A stretch of 12,759 nt of DNA from assembly GCA_023388555.1 (NCBI GenBank), contig JAEWGA010000038.1, positions 1-12,759 on the forward strand, written 5' to 3'. Each line of letters opens with the position of its first letter. Positions within the stretch are counted from its first letter, which is position 1. The position numbers were made by a program, and so were the translations under genes. Shown piece by piece: positions 1 through 7,503 of the stretch. The stretch comes from Bacteroidota bacterium. Lineage in GTDB: Bacteria > Bacteroidota > Bacteroidia > Bacteroidales > Porphyromonadaceae. A model generated the notes under the pieces. It was not told where the DNA came from. It was given only the letters and a program-made list of their open reading frames with translations, and made no database searches.

Positions 1-506
1 GTTTCGGCCAGTAGGGGTATTGTCAGGTAGGAGGCGTATAGCCGTGTGCGGTGGTACTGGTTGCTATTTTCCCAGGTTATTCCATTGGTATTGTAGTCCG
101 GTTTGTAGGGGCTGTAACTGTATAGTAGGTTCCATTGGAAGCCTATACCTGTTACGAAGGTTAGGGGGTAGTCCAGGATGTCGGCACGGAGGTCCACCAC
201 GCCAAGCTCGTATCGTAAGCTGTGCCAAGGTTCTGCATTGTTTTTGCTCCATGCCTCTTTGGAAGGGGTTACACTTAATGCCGAGATAGCTATGCCAGAG
301 TAGTGAGCAGTGAGTGCCGTACCGGTTTTGGAGTGGTTGAAGCCAGTTAGTATGCGGTACTTTTCGGCTCGGGGTACACCTGTTTTCCACTGGAAGTTAA
401 AGCTGTTCCTGTGTTGTTGTGCTTGTAGGGTAAGCGTGGCCAGGATGGCTACGCTTAGTGTAAAGCACAGGCGAAGGGATCGTTTTTTACATACTGCAAT
501 GTACAT
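1..506 (-). CDS. Secreted outer-membrane beta-barrel protein, N-terminal part (cut by window edge)
   Basis: The frame opens at an ATG at 504-506 and stays open for 168 codons to the left edge, so the C-terminal part lies outside the window. Residues 1-29 form a signal peptide: a basic start (KKRSLR), a hydrophobic core (LSVAILATLTL) and a likely cleavage site LQA|QQ. The mature part is rich in alternating aromatic and polar residues (FNFQW, GIGFQWNLLYSY). It contains the stretch RLYASYLTIPLLAE near residues 155-168, which resembles the 'L.IPLLL' strand common in Bacteroidota PorT/OMP_b-brl-type outer-membrane barrels. The start is 16 bp after the mscS stop with no terminator between, so the two are probably one transcript. 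The barrel assignment is by pattern only and no specific function is recognised. Two other reading frames are open here, but only this one gives a signal peptide and barrel-like strands. Confidence 0.75.
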   Translation of the reverse strand, partial: MYIAVCKKRSLRLCFTLSVAILATLTLQAQQHRNSFNFQWKTGVPRAEKYRILTGFNHSKTGTALTAHYSGIAISALSVTPSKEAWSKNNAEPWHSLRYELGVVDLRADILDYPLTFVTGIGFQWNLLYSYSPYKPDYNTNGITWENSNQYHRTRLYASYLTIPLLAE

Positions 507-522
507 GCTAACCAGTATAGGG

Positions 523-1353
523 TTAATCCTGTTTGTTGTAAACGGTGAGGGTTGGGAATGGGAAGCCGATGCCTTTTTTGTTGAAGTGGTCGTAAACTTT
601 TTGGTTAAAGTCGAAGTAAACATCCCAATACTCATCGTTTCGGCACCAAGCCCTTACCAGGATATCTACGGAGCTATCGTTAAGGGCTTTAAGGTGTACT
701 ACGGGTTGGGGGTCGGTTTGTATTCGGCTGTCCTCTTTTAGCAGAGCCATAATTTCTTGTTTAGCCATGTTTACATCGGTGTTGTATTCTACGCCAATAA
801 TCCATTCCAAGCGGCGGTTAGGGTCCAGGGAGTAGTTTACGATGGCGTTGGAGGTCATGACCCCGTTGGGGATGTAAACTTTTTGACGGGAAGCGGTACG
901 TAGTACGGTATGGAAGATGTTAATAGCTTCTACGGTACCACTTCCGGCCGATGTTTCTACCCAGTCGCCCACATGAATAGGCCTTGTTACCAGGAGAACA
1001 ATTCCGCCAGCCAGGTTTTTTAAGTCGTTACTTAAAGCCATACCTATGGCTACACCGGCAGAAGCTAAAAGGGCCGCAAAGGATACTACCTCTATTCCTA
1101 AACTGGACAAGATGGTTATGGCCAGTAGTACATATAACGATATGCTGGTGAGGCTACTGGTAAAGGATATTACTGCGGGGGCAACCTGGCGGTGTGTCAT
1201 TACGGCTTTAACGGACTTCACAATCCATTGTATAAGCCAACGCCCTATAATAAACAGCAGTATGGCTACCAAAACTTTTGTGCCAAACATAATGAGTTTA
1301 GGGAACCAATACTCTAAGGTGTAATTGGACCACTCGAAGCGAGGAGCATTCAT
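523..1353 (-). CDS. mscS: Small-conductance mechanosensitive channel, MscS family
   Basis: The protein has 276 residues, close to the 286 of E. coli MscS. It is expected to be an inner-membrane heptameric channel that opens on membrane tension and releases solutes on hypo-osmotic shock. Hydrophobic segments lie near residues 22-44 (TM1), 65-86 (TM2) and 89-124 (TM3). The pore helix carries the Ala/Gly pattern ASAGVAIGMALSNDLKNLAGG, matching MscS TM3. The cytoplasmic beta domain follows: RPIHVGDWV at 124-132, GTVEAINIFHTVLRT, then IPNG at 161-164. The C-terminal alpha/beta domain ends with GIGFPFP (261-267), the equivalent of the ISFPYPQ ending in E. coli. There is no N-terminal extension, so this is the minimal MscS architecture. 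The gene diverges from the TPR gene and leads into the partial barrel gene downstream. Family assignment is firm; ion preference cannot be read from the sequence. Confidence 0.95.
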   Translation of the reverse strand: MNAPRFEWSNYTLEYWFPKLIMFGTKVLVAILLFIIGRWLIQWIVKSVKAVMTHRQVAPAVISFTSSLTSISLYVLLAITILSSLGIEVVSFAALLASAGVAIGMALSNDLKNLAGGIVLLVTRPIHVGDWVETSAGSGTVEAINIFHTVLRTASRQKVYIPNGVMTSNAIVNYSLDPNRRLEWIIGVEYNTDVNMAKQEIMALLKEDSRIQTDPQPVVHLKALNDSSVDILVRAWCRNDEYWDVYFDFNQKVYDHFNKKGIGFPFPTLTVYNKQD

Positions 1354-1406
1354 GCCTATCTTGTTTTTTCTTGTGAATGAATAAATATGTACTTTTAAAC
1401 CAACTA

Positions 1407-1414
1407 CAAAGATA
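1407..1414 (-). promoter_or_regulatory. Candidate -7 element for mscS
   Basis: The minus strand reads TATCTTTG, an exact fit to the Bacteroidota -7 consensus TAnnTTTG. It would place the transcript start about 45 nt before the mscS ATG. No clear TTTG or TTG lies at the expected -33 distance. The 73-bp divergent gap must also hold the TPR-gene promoter; the best plus-strand match is TACTTTTA at 1390-1397, one base off consensus. Inferred by motif only. Confidence 0.35.
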
Positions 1415-1426
1415 ACGATATCCTTT

Positions 1427-2260
1427 ATGAAGACTTGTTACGCTTTATTGCTTGGTATGATATCGCTAACAACGTGGGCGCAGACGCCGTTGGCCAGTAG
1501 GTACGCTGCGGCTGTGGAACGTTACTATGCGGCTTTGGAACATAACCGGCCGGACTCGGCACTGTACTACCTGGGGGAGGCGTTGGAGATATGGCCACAA
1601 TCGCCCACCAATTACCTTTTATATGGGTTGCAGGCCGACTTGCTGTTGCAGCGGAAAGATACCGTTCCGGCCCTTTCGGCACTATCCAAGGGACTGCTGT
1701 TGCGCCCTAATGAGGCATCGTTATTGCTTAAACGTGCCGAGTTGCTGTTGTTACAACACAAGTATACAGCAGCGCTGGCGGACTATGACAACCTGCTGTT
1801 GCAAAGCCCCAACCATGAGCCTGCCCTATACAACCGCGCCTTAGTTAAGTTGGCTTTGGGCTTGTTGGAGGGGGCGCAGGCCGACTTGGAGAGTATTGTT
1901 AAGCATAACGACAAAGCTTACCAGCCCCGACTTATGATTGCCGAGGTGCTGTTGCGCAAAGGTGCCGATGATAAGGCCGAGAAGGTATACAACTATTTGG
2001 TGAACACTTACCCCTCTATCCCAGAAGCCTACCGCCGGCGTGCCGCCCTTTACCTGCAGCAAAAACGAAAGGCTTTGGCGGCGGCCGATGTGTATAAGAT
2101 TTTTGAGTTAGGAAAGAACATTGGGTATAGAGACTACCTGCTAAGGGGGCGGTTGGCGTTGTTGGAGGGTGATAAGGTTACCGCTGCCCGCGACTTCCGG
2201 ATGGCGCAAAGCCTTGGCGCACCCGCTGCCGAGCTTAAGGCTATGGAGCAACAGCCGTAA
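1427..2260 (+). CDS. Secreted tetratricopeptide-repeat protein
   Basis: The protein has 277 residues with a signal peptide (residues 1-19, ending TTWAQ), so it is probably periplasmic or surface-linked. No lipobox cysteine follows the hydrophobic stretch. The rest is a chain of TPR helical hairpins, about six, from roughly residue 25 to 265. Typical spacing is seen in ALYYLGEALEIWPQ, ALSALSKGLLLRPN, ALADYDNLLLQSPNH, ALYNRALVKLAL...AQADLESIVKHN, AEKVYNYLVNTYP and AAADVYKIFELG, with the usual Pro after helix B. TPR arrays mediate protein-protein contact; no enzymatic domain is visible and the partner is unknown. It is the only plus-strand gene in the first 9.6 kb. Its stop lies 4 bp from the stop of the convergent relA gene. 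The start is the first ATG and directly precedes the signal sequence. Confidence 0.88.
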   Translation: MKTCYALLLGMISLTTWAQTPLASRYAAAVERYYAALEHNRPDSALYYLGEALEIWPQSPTNYLLYGLQADLLLQRKDTVPALSALSKGLLLRPNEASLLLKRAELLLLQHKYTAALADYDNLLLQSPNHEPALYNRALVKLALGLLEGAQADLESIVKHNDKAYQPRLMIAEVLLRKGADDKAEKVYNYLVNTYPSIPEAYRRRAALYLQQKRKALAAADVYKIFELGKNIGYRDYLLRGRLALLEGDKVTAARDFRMAQSLGAPAAELKAMEQQP

Positions 2261-2264
2261 GGGG

Positions 2265-4457
2265 CTACCTGCTGGCATCGAGCCGTTCCACGGATTTCAC
2301 CCCTTTGGCTCCCCGTAGCTTCTTGAGTAACATATTTAGGGGGGAAACACCTTTAACGTATATGGTGAAGTACCCTATGAACAGGCCGTCGTGCGACTCG
2401 ATGTTGAAGCTACGGAGCGATACGTCGGCCTCTTTGTCGATTTGACTACTGATGTTGTTTACTACCGAGATGTCGTCGTTGCCAATAATTTTTACGGTTA
2501 CTTCGTAGCCACCGCTGTTTTTGCTTGTCCACTCGGCTTGCAGAATGCGGTACCCGTAGCGTGCATAAAGGTCGGGAGCATTGGGGCAATCGTGCCGGTG
2601 TATGCGTATCCCGTTGTTGGAGACGAAGGCAAAAACTTTGTCGCCGTAAATGGGGTTGCAGCATTTTGCCAGTTTATACTCTATGCCCGATAGGTTTTTA
2701 TCTATTAAAAGGACATCGTTACTTTGGGCTATTTGTTCGGCTGTTGTTTGTGCTACAAAGGCGTCGGCACCTTCCCGTTCGGGGTGTTCTGTGGTGGTTG
2801 TGTGTTCTTGTGCTGTTTTGTATTCGTCCAGGAAAGTGTTAAGGTCAATAACTTCTGCGCTTACGGCACGGAAGAAGTCGGTAACGGTTTTGTAGCCTTT
2901 TCGTTTAATAAGGCGTGTAAAAGTGGCGTCGTCGTATTCTATTTTCCGGTTTTTCAGTTTGCGTTGCAGCTCCTCTTTGGCGTAATCCAGAGCTTTGGTT
3001 TGCTGCTCGCGCAGGTGCTGTTTTATTTTACCTCGGGCCTTGGCTGTTACTACAAATTGCAGCCAGTCTGGCTTGGGTTGTTGCGTGTTTGCTGTTAGTA
3101 CCGAAACCGAGTCGCCGTTACGTAATACGTGGCGGATGCTTACATTTTTGTCGTTCACCTTTCCGGATACGCACCGTTCTCCTAAGCCGCTGTGTATGGC
3201 AAAGGCGAAGTCCAGGACAGTAGCGCCTTGGGGGAGTTTAATGAGGTCTCCTTTAGGGGTGAATACATATATCTCCCGCTCGTACAGGTCCATTTTGAAT
3301 TCTTTTATCAGCTCTTCGTTGTTGCTGCTTTGTTGTTCCAGGACACGGCGTACGTTGGTCATGAATTCGTCTAACCCGCTTTCGGACTTGATGCCTTTGT
3401 ATCTCCAGTGGGCAGCCACGCCTCGTTCGGCTATTTCGTCCATTCTGCGTGTTCGTATTTGTACTTCTACCCACTTGTTTTCGGGCCCCATAACGGTGAT
3501 GTGTAGGGACTCGTAGCCGTTGGACTTGGGGATAGATATCCAGTCCTTAAGCCTTTTGGGGTTGGGGCGGTACATGTCCGTAACCACAGAGTATACCTGC
3601 CAGCATTTGCTGCGCTCTTCGGCTTGTGGTACGTCCAGAATGATGCGTATGGCGAAGAGGTCGTAAATGGCCTCGAACTCAATATTCTGTTTTTTTAATT
3701 TGTTGCGTATGGAGGATATGGATTTTGTTCGGCCCTTAATTTCGAAGTTCAGCCCTGTGCGTTCTAATTCCTTTTTTAAGGGTGCAATGAAGGAGGCTAT
3801 GTAGGCGTCGCGCGAGGCTTTTGTTTCGTTGAGTTTCCGTTTAACAAAGGAGAATGTTTCGCGGTCCGAGAATTTAAGGCAGAGGTCTTCCATTTCTCCT
3901 TTAAGGGTGTATAAGCCTAACCGGTGCGCTAAGGGGGCGTATAAAAAGGCTACTTCGCGGGCCAAAATCATTCGTTCGGGCTGGGTTCCTACTCTGTCGG
4001 CTAAGCGCATAGCGGTAATACGTTCGGCAATGAGGATAAGTATTACACGTATATCCTGGGCAAAGGAGAGAAGGAAGTGGCTGAAGTTGTTGCTGGTTAC
4101 AGCTAAGTCGCGCCCGTAAAGCTCGAATACCCGTATAAGGTTGCTCACGAGTGTTGCTACCTCCGGCCCAAAGGTTTGGGTTACCTGTTGTAAGGTGTAG
4201 GAGCCGCGTTGCACGGGAAGGCACAACAGTATTGCATTTATTGCGGCTTCGCCCAGCCCTATCTCTTGTGCAGCAGCAATGGCAGTGAGTAAAGGGCGGG
4301 CTACTTGTAGCTCTTCGCCTTGGGGAAGTGTTGTTGCTGTGGTGCGCCATAGTTTGGAGAGGGTTAGCCGTTGGGGGTAGCCTATGGAAAGGGGCTGGCG
4401 GTACAGGTCGCGTACTATGGCCGGGAGGTTGGATATGTACTTTTGCGAGAGCTTCAT
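2265..4457 (-). CDS. relA: RelA/SpoT-family (p)ppGpp synthetase with degenerate hydrolase domain
   Basis: The protein has 730 residues, the usual length of a long RSH protein, and should make (p)ppGpp from ATP and GDP/GTP during starvation. Residues 40-200 correspond to the HD hydrolase domain. There is no histidine in residues 1-126, the usual 'ALLHDVVED' place reads ILLCLPVQRG (76-85), and the usual 'ADRLHNMR' place reads AERITAMR (144-151). Hydrolase activity is therefore very probably lost. The synthetase domain (about 235-355) is intact: KGRTKSISSI, IYDLFAIRI, RLKD (302-305), PKSNGYESLH (310-319), EVQIRT (331-336) and AERGVAAHWRYK. A TGS domain (395-455), a zinc-finger-like region with C599, C600, H620 and C624, and a C-terminal ACT domain (about 650-730) follow. 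These are the ribosome-sensing and regulatory parts. A bifunctional or hydrolytic partner would be needed elsewhere in the genome. The gene is flanked by the aspA terminator and a good -7 box. Confidence 0.95.
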   Translation of the reverse strand: MKLSQKYISNLPAIVRDLYRQPLSIGYPQRLTLSKLWRTTATTLPQGEELQVARPLLTAIAAAQEIGLGEAAINAILLCLPVQRGSYTLQQVTQTFGPEVATLVSNLIRVFELYGRDLAVTSNNFSHFLLSFAQDIRVILILIAERITAMRLADRVGTQPERMILAREVAFLYAPLAHRLGLYTLKGEMEDLCLKFSDRETFSFVKRKLNETKASRDAYIASFIAPLKKELERTGLNFEIKGRTKSISSIRNKLKKQNIEFEAIYDLFAIRIILDVPQAEERSKCWQVYSVVTDMYRPNPKRLKDWISIPKSNGYESLHITVMGPENKWVEVQIRTRRMDEIAERGVAAHWRYKGIKSESGLDEFMTNVRRVLEQQSSNNEELIKEFKMDLYEREIYVFTPKGDLIKLPQGATVLDFAFAIHSGLGERCVSGKVNDKNVSIRHVLRNGDSVSVLTANTQQPKPDWLQFVVTAKARGKIKQHLREQQTKALDYAKEELQRKLKNRKIEYDDATFTRLIKRKGYKTVTDFFRAVSAEVIDLNTFLDEYKTAQEHTTTTEHPEREGADAFVAQTTAEQIAQSNDVLLIDKNLSGIEYKLAKCCNPIYGDKVFAFVSNNGIRIHRHDCPNAPDLYARYGYRILQAEWTSKNSGGYEVTVKIIGNDDISVVNNISSQIDKEADVSLRSFNIESHDGLFIGYFTIYVKGVSPLNMLLKKLRGAKGVKSVERLDASR

Positions 4458-4496
4458 AGGGCTGCTTTTTTAGGTGAGAAACGGTTGCGTCTTGTT

Positions 4497-4504
4497 CAAA
4501 AATA
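4497..4504 (-). promoter_or_regulatory. Candidate -7 element for relA
   Basis: The minus strand reads TATTTTTG, an exact match to TAnnTTTG, about 40 nt before the relA ATG. It sits between the aspA terminator and relA, where an independent promoter is needed. A -33 TTTG is not obvious. Motif match only. Confidence 0.45.
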
Positions 4505-4557
4505 CCAATTATCTGGCTAATAGGTTGGGCTGTTTATGAGGGGCTTGCGGGAGAAGG

Positions 4558-4604
4558 AAAAAAAAAGCCCCTAACCTGCCGAGGGTGCCTCTGGCGGTTA
4601 GGGG
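4558..4604 (-). terminator. Intrinsic terminator of aspA
   Basis: As transcribed on the minus strand, a 9-bp outer stem CCCCTAACC/GGTTAGGGG (4596-4604 with 4568-4576) encloses a second paired segment (GCC/GGC and AGAGG/CCTC). A run of nine U residues follows (4558-4566). It starts about 26 nt after the aspA stop and should end the upstream minus-strand transcript before relA. Confidence 0.9.
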
Positions 4605-4630
4605 GTGTTTCCCTTAGAGTGGGGGAGGGG

Positions 4631-6076
4631 TTATTGGTCGTACCCTTTGTCTTCGCGGGGTTTGATATCCAGCAGTACGGGGCGAATCATATTTTCGGGC
4701 GAGAGTATTTTGTTTAGCTCTTCTTGTGTTAGTAGCCCTTTTTCTATGACAATTTCGCTGATGCTTTTGCCCGTAGCTACGGCCTCTTTTGCAACCTTAG
4801 TGGCATTTTTGTAGCCAATAAAGGGGTTAAGGGCGGTAACCACACCCAGGCTTTCTTGTACGTGTTTTCGGCAATTCTCTTCGTTTGCTTCAATACCTAT
4901 AATACAACGCTCGCGTAGGGTGTCCATACCGCTCATAAGGTACGAGGCGGACTCGAAGCAGCATTGTGCCATAATAGGCTCCATGGCATTAAGCTCCAAC
5001 TGGGAGGCTTCCCCTGCTAAGGTAACACAAACGTCGTTGCCAATAACCTTGTAGGCTATTTGCGACATTACCTCGGGTATTACGGGGTTCACCTTACCGG
5101 GCATTATGGATGAGCCAGGTTGCATGGCGGGTAGGCGTATCTCTCCTAAGCCGCAACGTGGGCCAGAGGAGAGCAACCGGAGGTCGTTAGATATTTTGCT
5201 GAGCTTAACGGCTAACTTTTTAAGGGCACCATGGTAGCCAATCATGTGGGAGGTGTCGGAGGTTGCCGCCACCAAGTCGCCCGAGGAGTGGATGTTCCAC
5301 CCGGTGATATCCCTTAGTGCTTCGGTGCATTTTTCGCGGTAGCCAGGCTCGGAGCATATACCTGTACCTATGGCAGTAGCTCCCATGTTAATGGTGAGCA
5401 GCTGTGTTGCGGCGTGTTCCAGGTTGGGAAGCTCTTCTCGAAGAATGGAGGCAAAGCCATGGAAGGTTTGCCCTAAGGTCATGGGTACGGCGTCCTGCAG
5501 CTGGGTGCGCCCCATTTTTAGGATATGGTCGAACTCTTTTCCCTTTTCTTCGAAGGCTTCCACCAACTGCTGTACGTGTGTTACAAATTGTAAGTGTGTG
5601 CCGTATAGCCCTAAGTGTATGGCTGTGGGGTAGGCGTCGTTGGTGGATTGGGACACATTAACGTGGTCGTTAGGCGAGCAGTAGCGGTAATGCCCATGCT
5701 CGTGCCCCATAATTTCCAGTGCGCGGTTAGCAATAACCTCGTTGGCGTTCATGTTAGTTGTGGTGCCAGCACCGCCCTGAATCATATCCACAGGGAAATG
5801 CTCCAGGTGCTTCCCTTCCATAATCTCTTGGCAGGCTTGCTGTATAGCCTTTGCGCATTCGTGCTGGATAACGCCAAGCGCTTCGTTAGCACGGGCTGCT
5901 GCCATTTTGGTCATGGCCAGTCCGCGAACAAAATGGGGGTAGTGGTTGAGTTTGAAGGGGGAAATTTGGAAGTTTTCCAACCCTCGGAGGGTTTGCACAC
6001 CGTAGAGGTGTTCGTCGTTGAGTTCTCTTTCACCCAAGAGATCGCTCTCGATTCTTGTTTTAGACTTGATGTCCAT
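4631..6076 (-). CDS. aspA: Aspartate ammonia-lyase (aspartase)
   Basis: The enzyme converts L-aspartate to fumarate and ammonia in the cytoplasm. In anaerobic Bacteroidales the fumarate can feed fumarate respiration. Taking the ATG at 6074-6076 gives 481 residues, against 478 in E. coli. In that numbering the superfamily regions are GGAGTTTNMNANEV (101-114), SQSTNDAYP (142-150) and the signature GSSIMPGKVNP (321-331), which contains the mobile catalytic serine loop. I prefer aspartase over class II fumarase because of the N-terminal ESDLLGERELNDEHLYGVQT and the NPVIPE context, both typical of AspA. The frame is open 13 codons further upstream, to an ATG ending at 6115. That extension (MGGSIIYYERIIC) is unlike the family and would run into the hairpin at 6102-6140. 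The gene is 104 bp after DUF1015 and ends at a strong terminator. Confidence 0.95.
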   Translation of the reverse strand: MDIKSKTRIESDLLGERELNDEHLYGVQTLRGLENFQISPFKLNHYPHFVRGLAMTKMAAARANEALGVIQHECAKAIQQACQEIMEGKHLEHFPVDMIQGGAGTTTNMNANEVIANRALEIMGHEHGHYRYCSPNDHVNVSQSTNDAYPTAIHLGLYGTHLQFVTHVQQLVEAFEEKGKEFDHILKMGRTQLQDAVPMTLGQTFHGFASILREELPNLEHAATQLLTINMGATAIGTGICSEPGYREKCTEALRDITGWNIHSSGDLVAATSDTSHMIGYHGALKKLAVKLSKISNDLRLLSSGPRCGLGEIRLPAMQPGSSIMPGKVNPVIPEVMSQIAYKVIGNDVCVTLAGEASQLELNAMEPIMAQCCFESASYLMSGMDTLRERCIIGIEANEENCRKHVQESLGVVTALNPFIGYKNATKVAKEAVATGKSISEIVIEKGLLTQEELNKILSPENMIRPVLLDIKPREDKGYDQ

Positions 6077-6101
6077 ACAAATTATTCTTTCATAATAGAT
6101 T

Positions 6102-6140
6102 ATACTACCGCCCAAGTCCGAAGCCTTTGGGCGGTAGTAT
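6102..6140 (-). promoter_or_regulatory. Strong hairpin with UUCG tetraloop between DUF1015 and aspA
   Basis: Perfect 14-bp inverted-repeat arms (6102-6115 and 6127-6140) flank an 11-base loop. Read on the minus strand the loop is AGGCTTCGGAC, so a C(UUCG)G tetraloop can cap the hairpin. The expected RNA is very stable. It lies between the DUF1015 stop and the aspA ATG, ending 26 nt before that ATG. It has no good U tract on the minus strand (ATAATCTATT follows). It could end or slow the upstream transcript, protect or process the aspA message, or be a DNA operator. The role is inferred; the repeat itself is plain. Confidence 0.7.
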
Positions 6141-6180
6141 TTGTAGTTATTAAGGTTGTTTGGAGTTCAAGGGGCGGGGG

Positions 6181-7431
6181 TTAATCTTCTAACTTGTGAA
6201 TAACTAACCCCGAGCGTAGTTTAGGCTCGAACCAGGTGGTTTTAGGAGGCATTATGTTGCCGGTGTCGGCAATATCTATGAGTTGCTTCATGGAAACGGG
6301 GTAAAGAGCTAAGGCGGCTTTCATTTCGCCACTGTCTACCCGCTTTTTAAGTTCTCCTAAGCCTCGTATTCCTCCCACAAAGTCGATACGTTTGGAGGTG
6401 CGTAGGTCTTCGATACCTAAGATGTCCCTTAGTATTAGATCCGAGGATATGGTAACGTCCAGTACGCCTATGGGGTCGTTGTCGTTATAGGTATCCTTGT
6501 GTGCTGTAAGGGAGTACCAATGCCCTGCCAAGTAGAGCGCGAAGTTGTGGAGGCGTGCAGGGGTATAAATTTCGGTACCCATATCTTCCACGTCGAAGTG
6601 GGTGCGGAGTTTATTTAAGAACTCTTGTTCCGATAGCCCGTTAAGGTCCTTTACTACGCGGTTATAGTCGATTATAGTAAGGTGGCTGGCGGGGAAGCAA
6701 ACGGCCATGAAGTAGTTGTACTCCTCCTCTCCGGTGTGGTTGGGGTTGTTTTGGGCTTTTTCGGCACCAACCCGTGCGGCGGCAGCTGAGCGGTGATGCC
6801 CATCGGCAATGTACAAATAGGGTATTTGTGCAAAGGCGTTGGTGATGGTTTGGATGTCGTTGGGGTCGCGCACTACCCAGAAGGTGTGCCCAAAGCCGTC
6901 CAGCTCGGCTACAAAGTTGTACTCTGGCTCTTGTTGGCGGTATTTGTTTATGATAGCTTCCAAGGTGTCGTTATCGGGGAAAGCCAAGAATACCGGCTCG
7001 ATGTTGGCGTTGTTAATGCGCACATGTTTCATGCGGTCCTCTTCCTTATCCTTGCGGGTTAGCTCGTGCTTCCGGATAACGTTGTTCATGTAGTCGTCCA
7101 CGTTAGCTCCCAGGACAATGCCGTATTGGGTTTTGCCGTTCATGGTTTGGGCGTATATGTAGTAGTAGGGCTCGGGGTCCTGCACTAACCAGCCTTGTTG
7201 TTGGAAGTTAGCAAAGTTTTCGGCGGCTTTGTCGTATACGTCGGCGTCGTGTTCGTCCTTCCCTATGGGGAAGTCAATTTCGGGGCGTATGATGTGGTAT
7301 AAGGACTTTTCGTTGCCAGCAGCTTCTTCTCTGGCTTCGTCGCTGTTTAGTACATCGTAGGGACGGGAGGCAACTTGTGTAACTATTTCCCGTGGTGGGC
7401 GAATGCCCTTGAAGGGTCTTACTTTAGCCAT
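6181..7431 (-). CDS. DUF1015 family protein of unknown function in a serine operon
   Basis: This is a 416-residue soluble protein without signal peptide or membrane segment. It matches the DUF1015 family as I know it from Bacteroides: RPFKGIRPP at the start, ASRPYDVLNSDEA (21-33), RKHELTRKDKEEDRMKHVR (120-138), ADGHHRSAAA (209-218), RIDFVGGIRGLGELKKRVDSGEM (348-370) and a closing MPPKTTWFEPKLRSGL (394-409). The HELTRKDKEEDR and ADGHHR blocks are dense in charged and histidine residues, as expected for an active site, but no reaction is established. It lies 72 bp after serA on the same strand with no terminator or good promoter between, so it is probably co-transcribed. That neighbourhood suggests a role in serine, phosphoserine or PLP-vitamer metabolism, which is inference. 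Identity as DUF1015 is firm; function is open. Confidence 0.9.
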   Translation of the reverse strand: MAKVRPFKGIRPPREIVTQVASRPYDVLNSDEAREEAAGNEKSLYHIIRPEIDFPIGKDEHDADVYDKAAENFANFQQQGWLVQDPEPYYYIYAQTMNGKTQYGIVLGANVDDYMNNVIRKHELTRKDKEEDRMKHVRINNANIEPVFLAFPDNDTLEAIINKYRQQEPEYNFVAELDGFGHTFWVVRDPNDIQTITNAFAQIPYLYIADGHHRSAAAARVGAEKAQNNPNHTGEEEYNYFMAVCFPASHLTIIDYNRVVKDLNGLSEQEFLNKLRTHFDVEDMGTEIYTPARLHNFALYLAGHWYSLTAHKDTYNDNDPIGVLDVTISSDLILRDILGIEDLRTSKRIDFVGGIRGLGELKKRVDSGEMKAALALYPVSMKQLIDIADTGNIMPPKTTWFEPKLRSGLVIHKLED

Positions 7432-7503
7432 ATTGTAGGGGTTAGTAAGTGGATATTATCTGTTTACAAAGGGTAAATATAGCTATTCTTTGGCTTTTGT
7501 CTG

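Noticed and set aside
64..390. A 108-codon minus-strand frame within the partial barrel gene
   Set aside because: It is a different frame of the same strand, rich in Arg/Pro/His/Cys. The frame starting at 506 gives a signal peptide and beta-strand pattern instead.
310..741. A 143-codon plus-strand frame overlapping the barrel gene and the mscS 3' end
   Set aside because: It is antisense to two better-supported genes, spans their junction, and shows no family pattern.
2391..3516. Several plus-strand frames of 100-173 codons antisense to relA
   Set aside because: All are shadows of the strongly conserved synthetase, TGS and ACT coding sequence; none has a domain pattern or a credible start context.
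6077..6115. An upstream aspA start adding 13 residues
   Set aside because: The extension is not aspartase-like and would place the start codon inside the hairpin. The ATG at 6074-6076 gives the family length.
5615..6184. A 189-codon plus-strand frame antisense to aspA
   Set aside because: It covers conserved aspA codons and the UUCG hairpin, and its translation is Val/Cys-rich without a recognisable fold.
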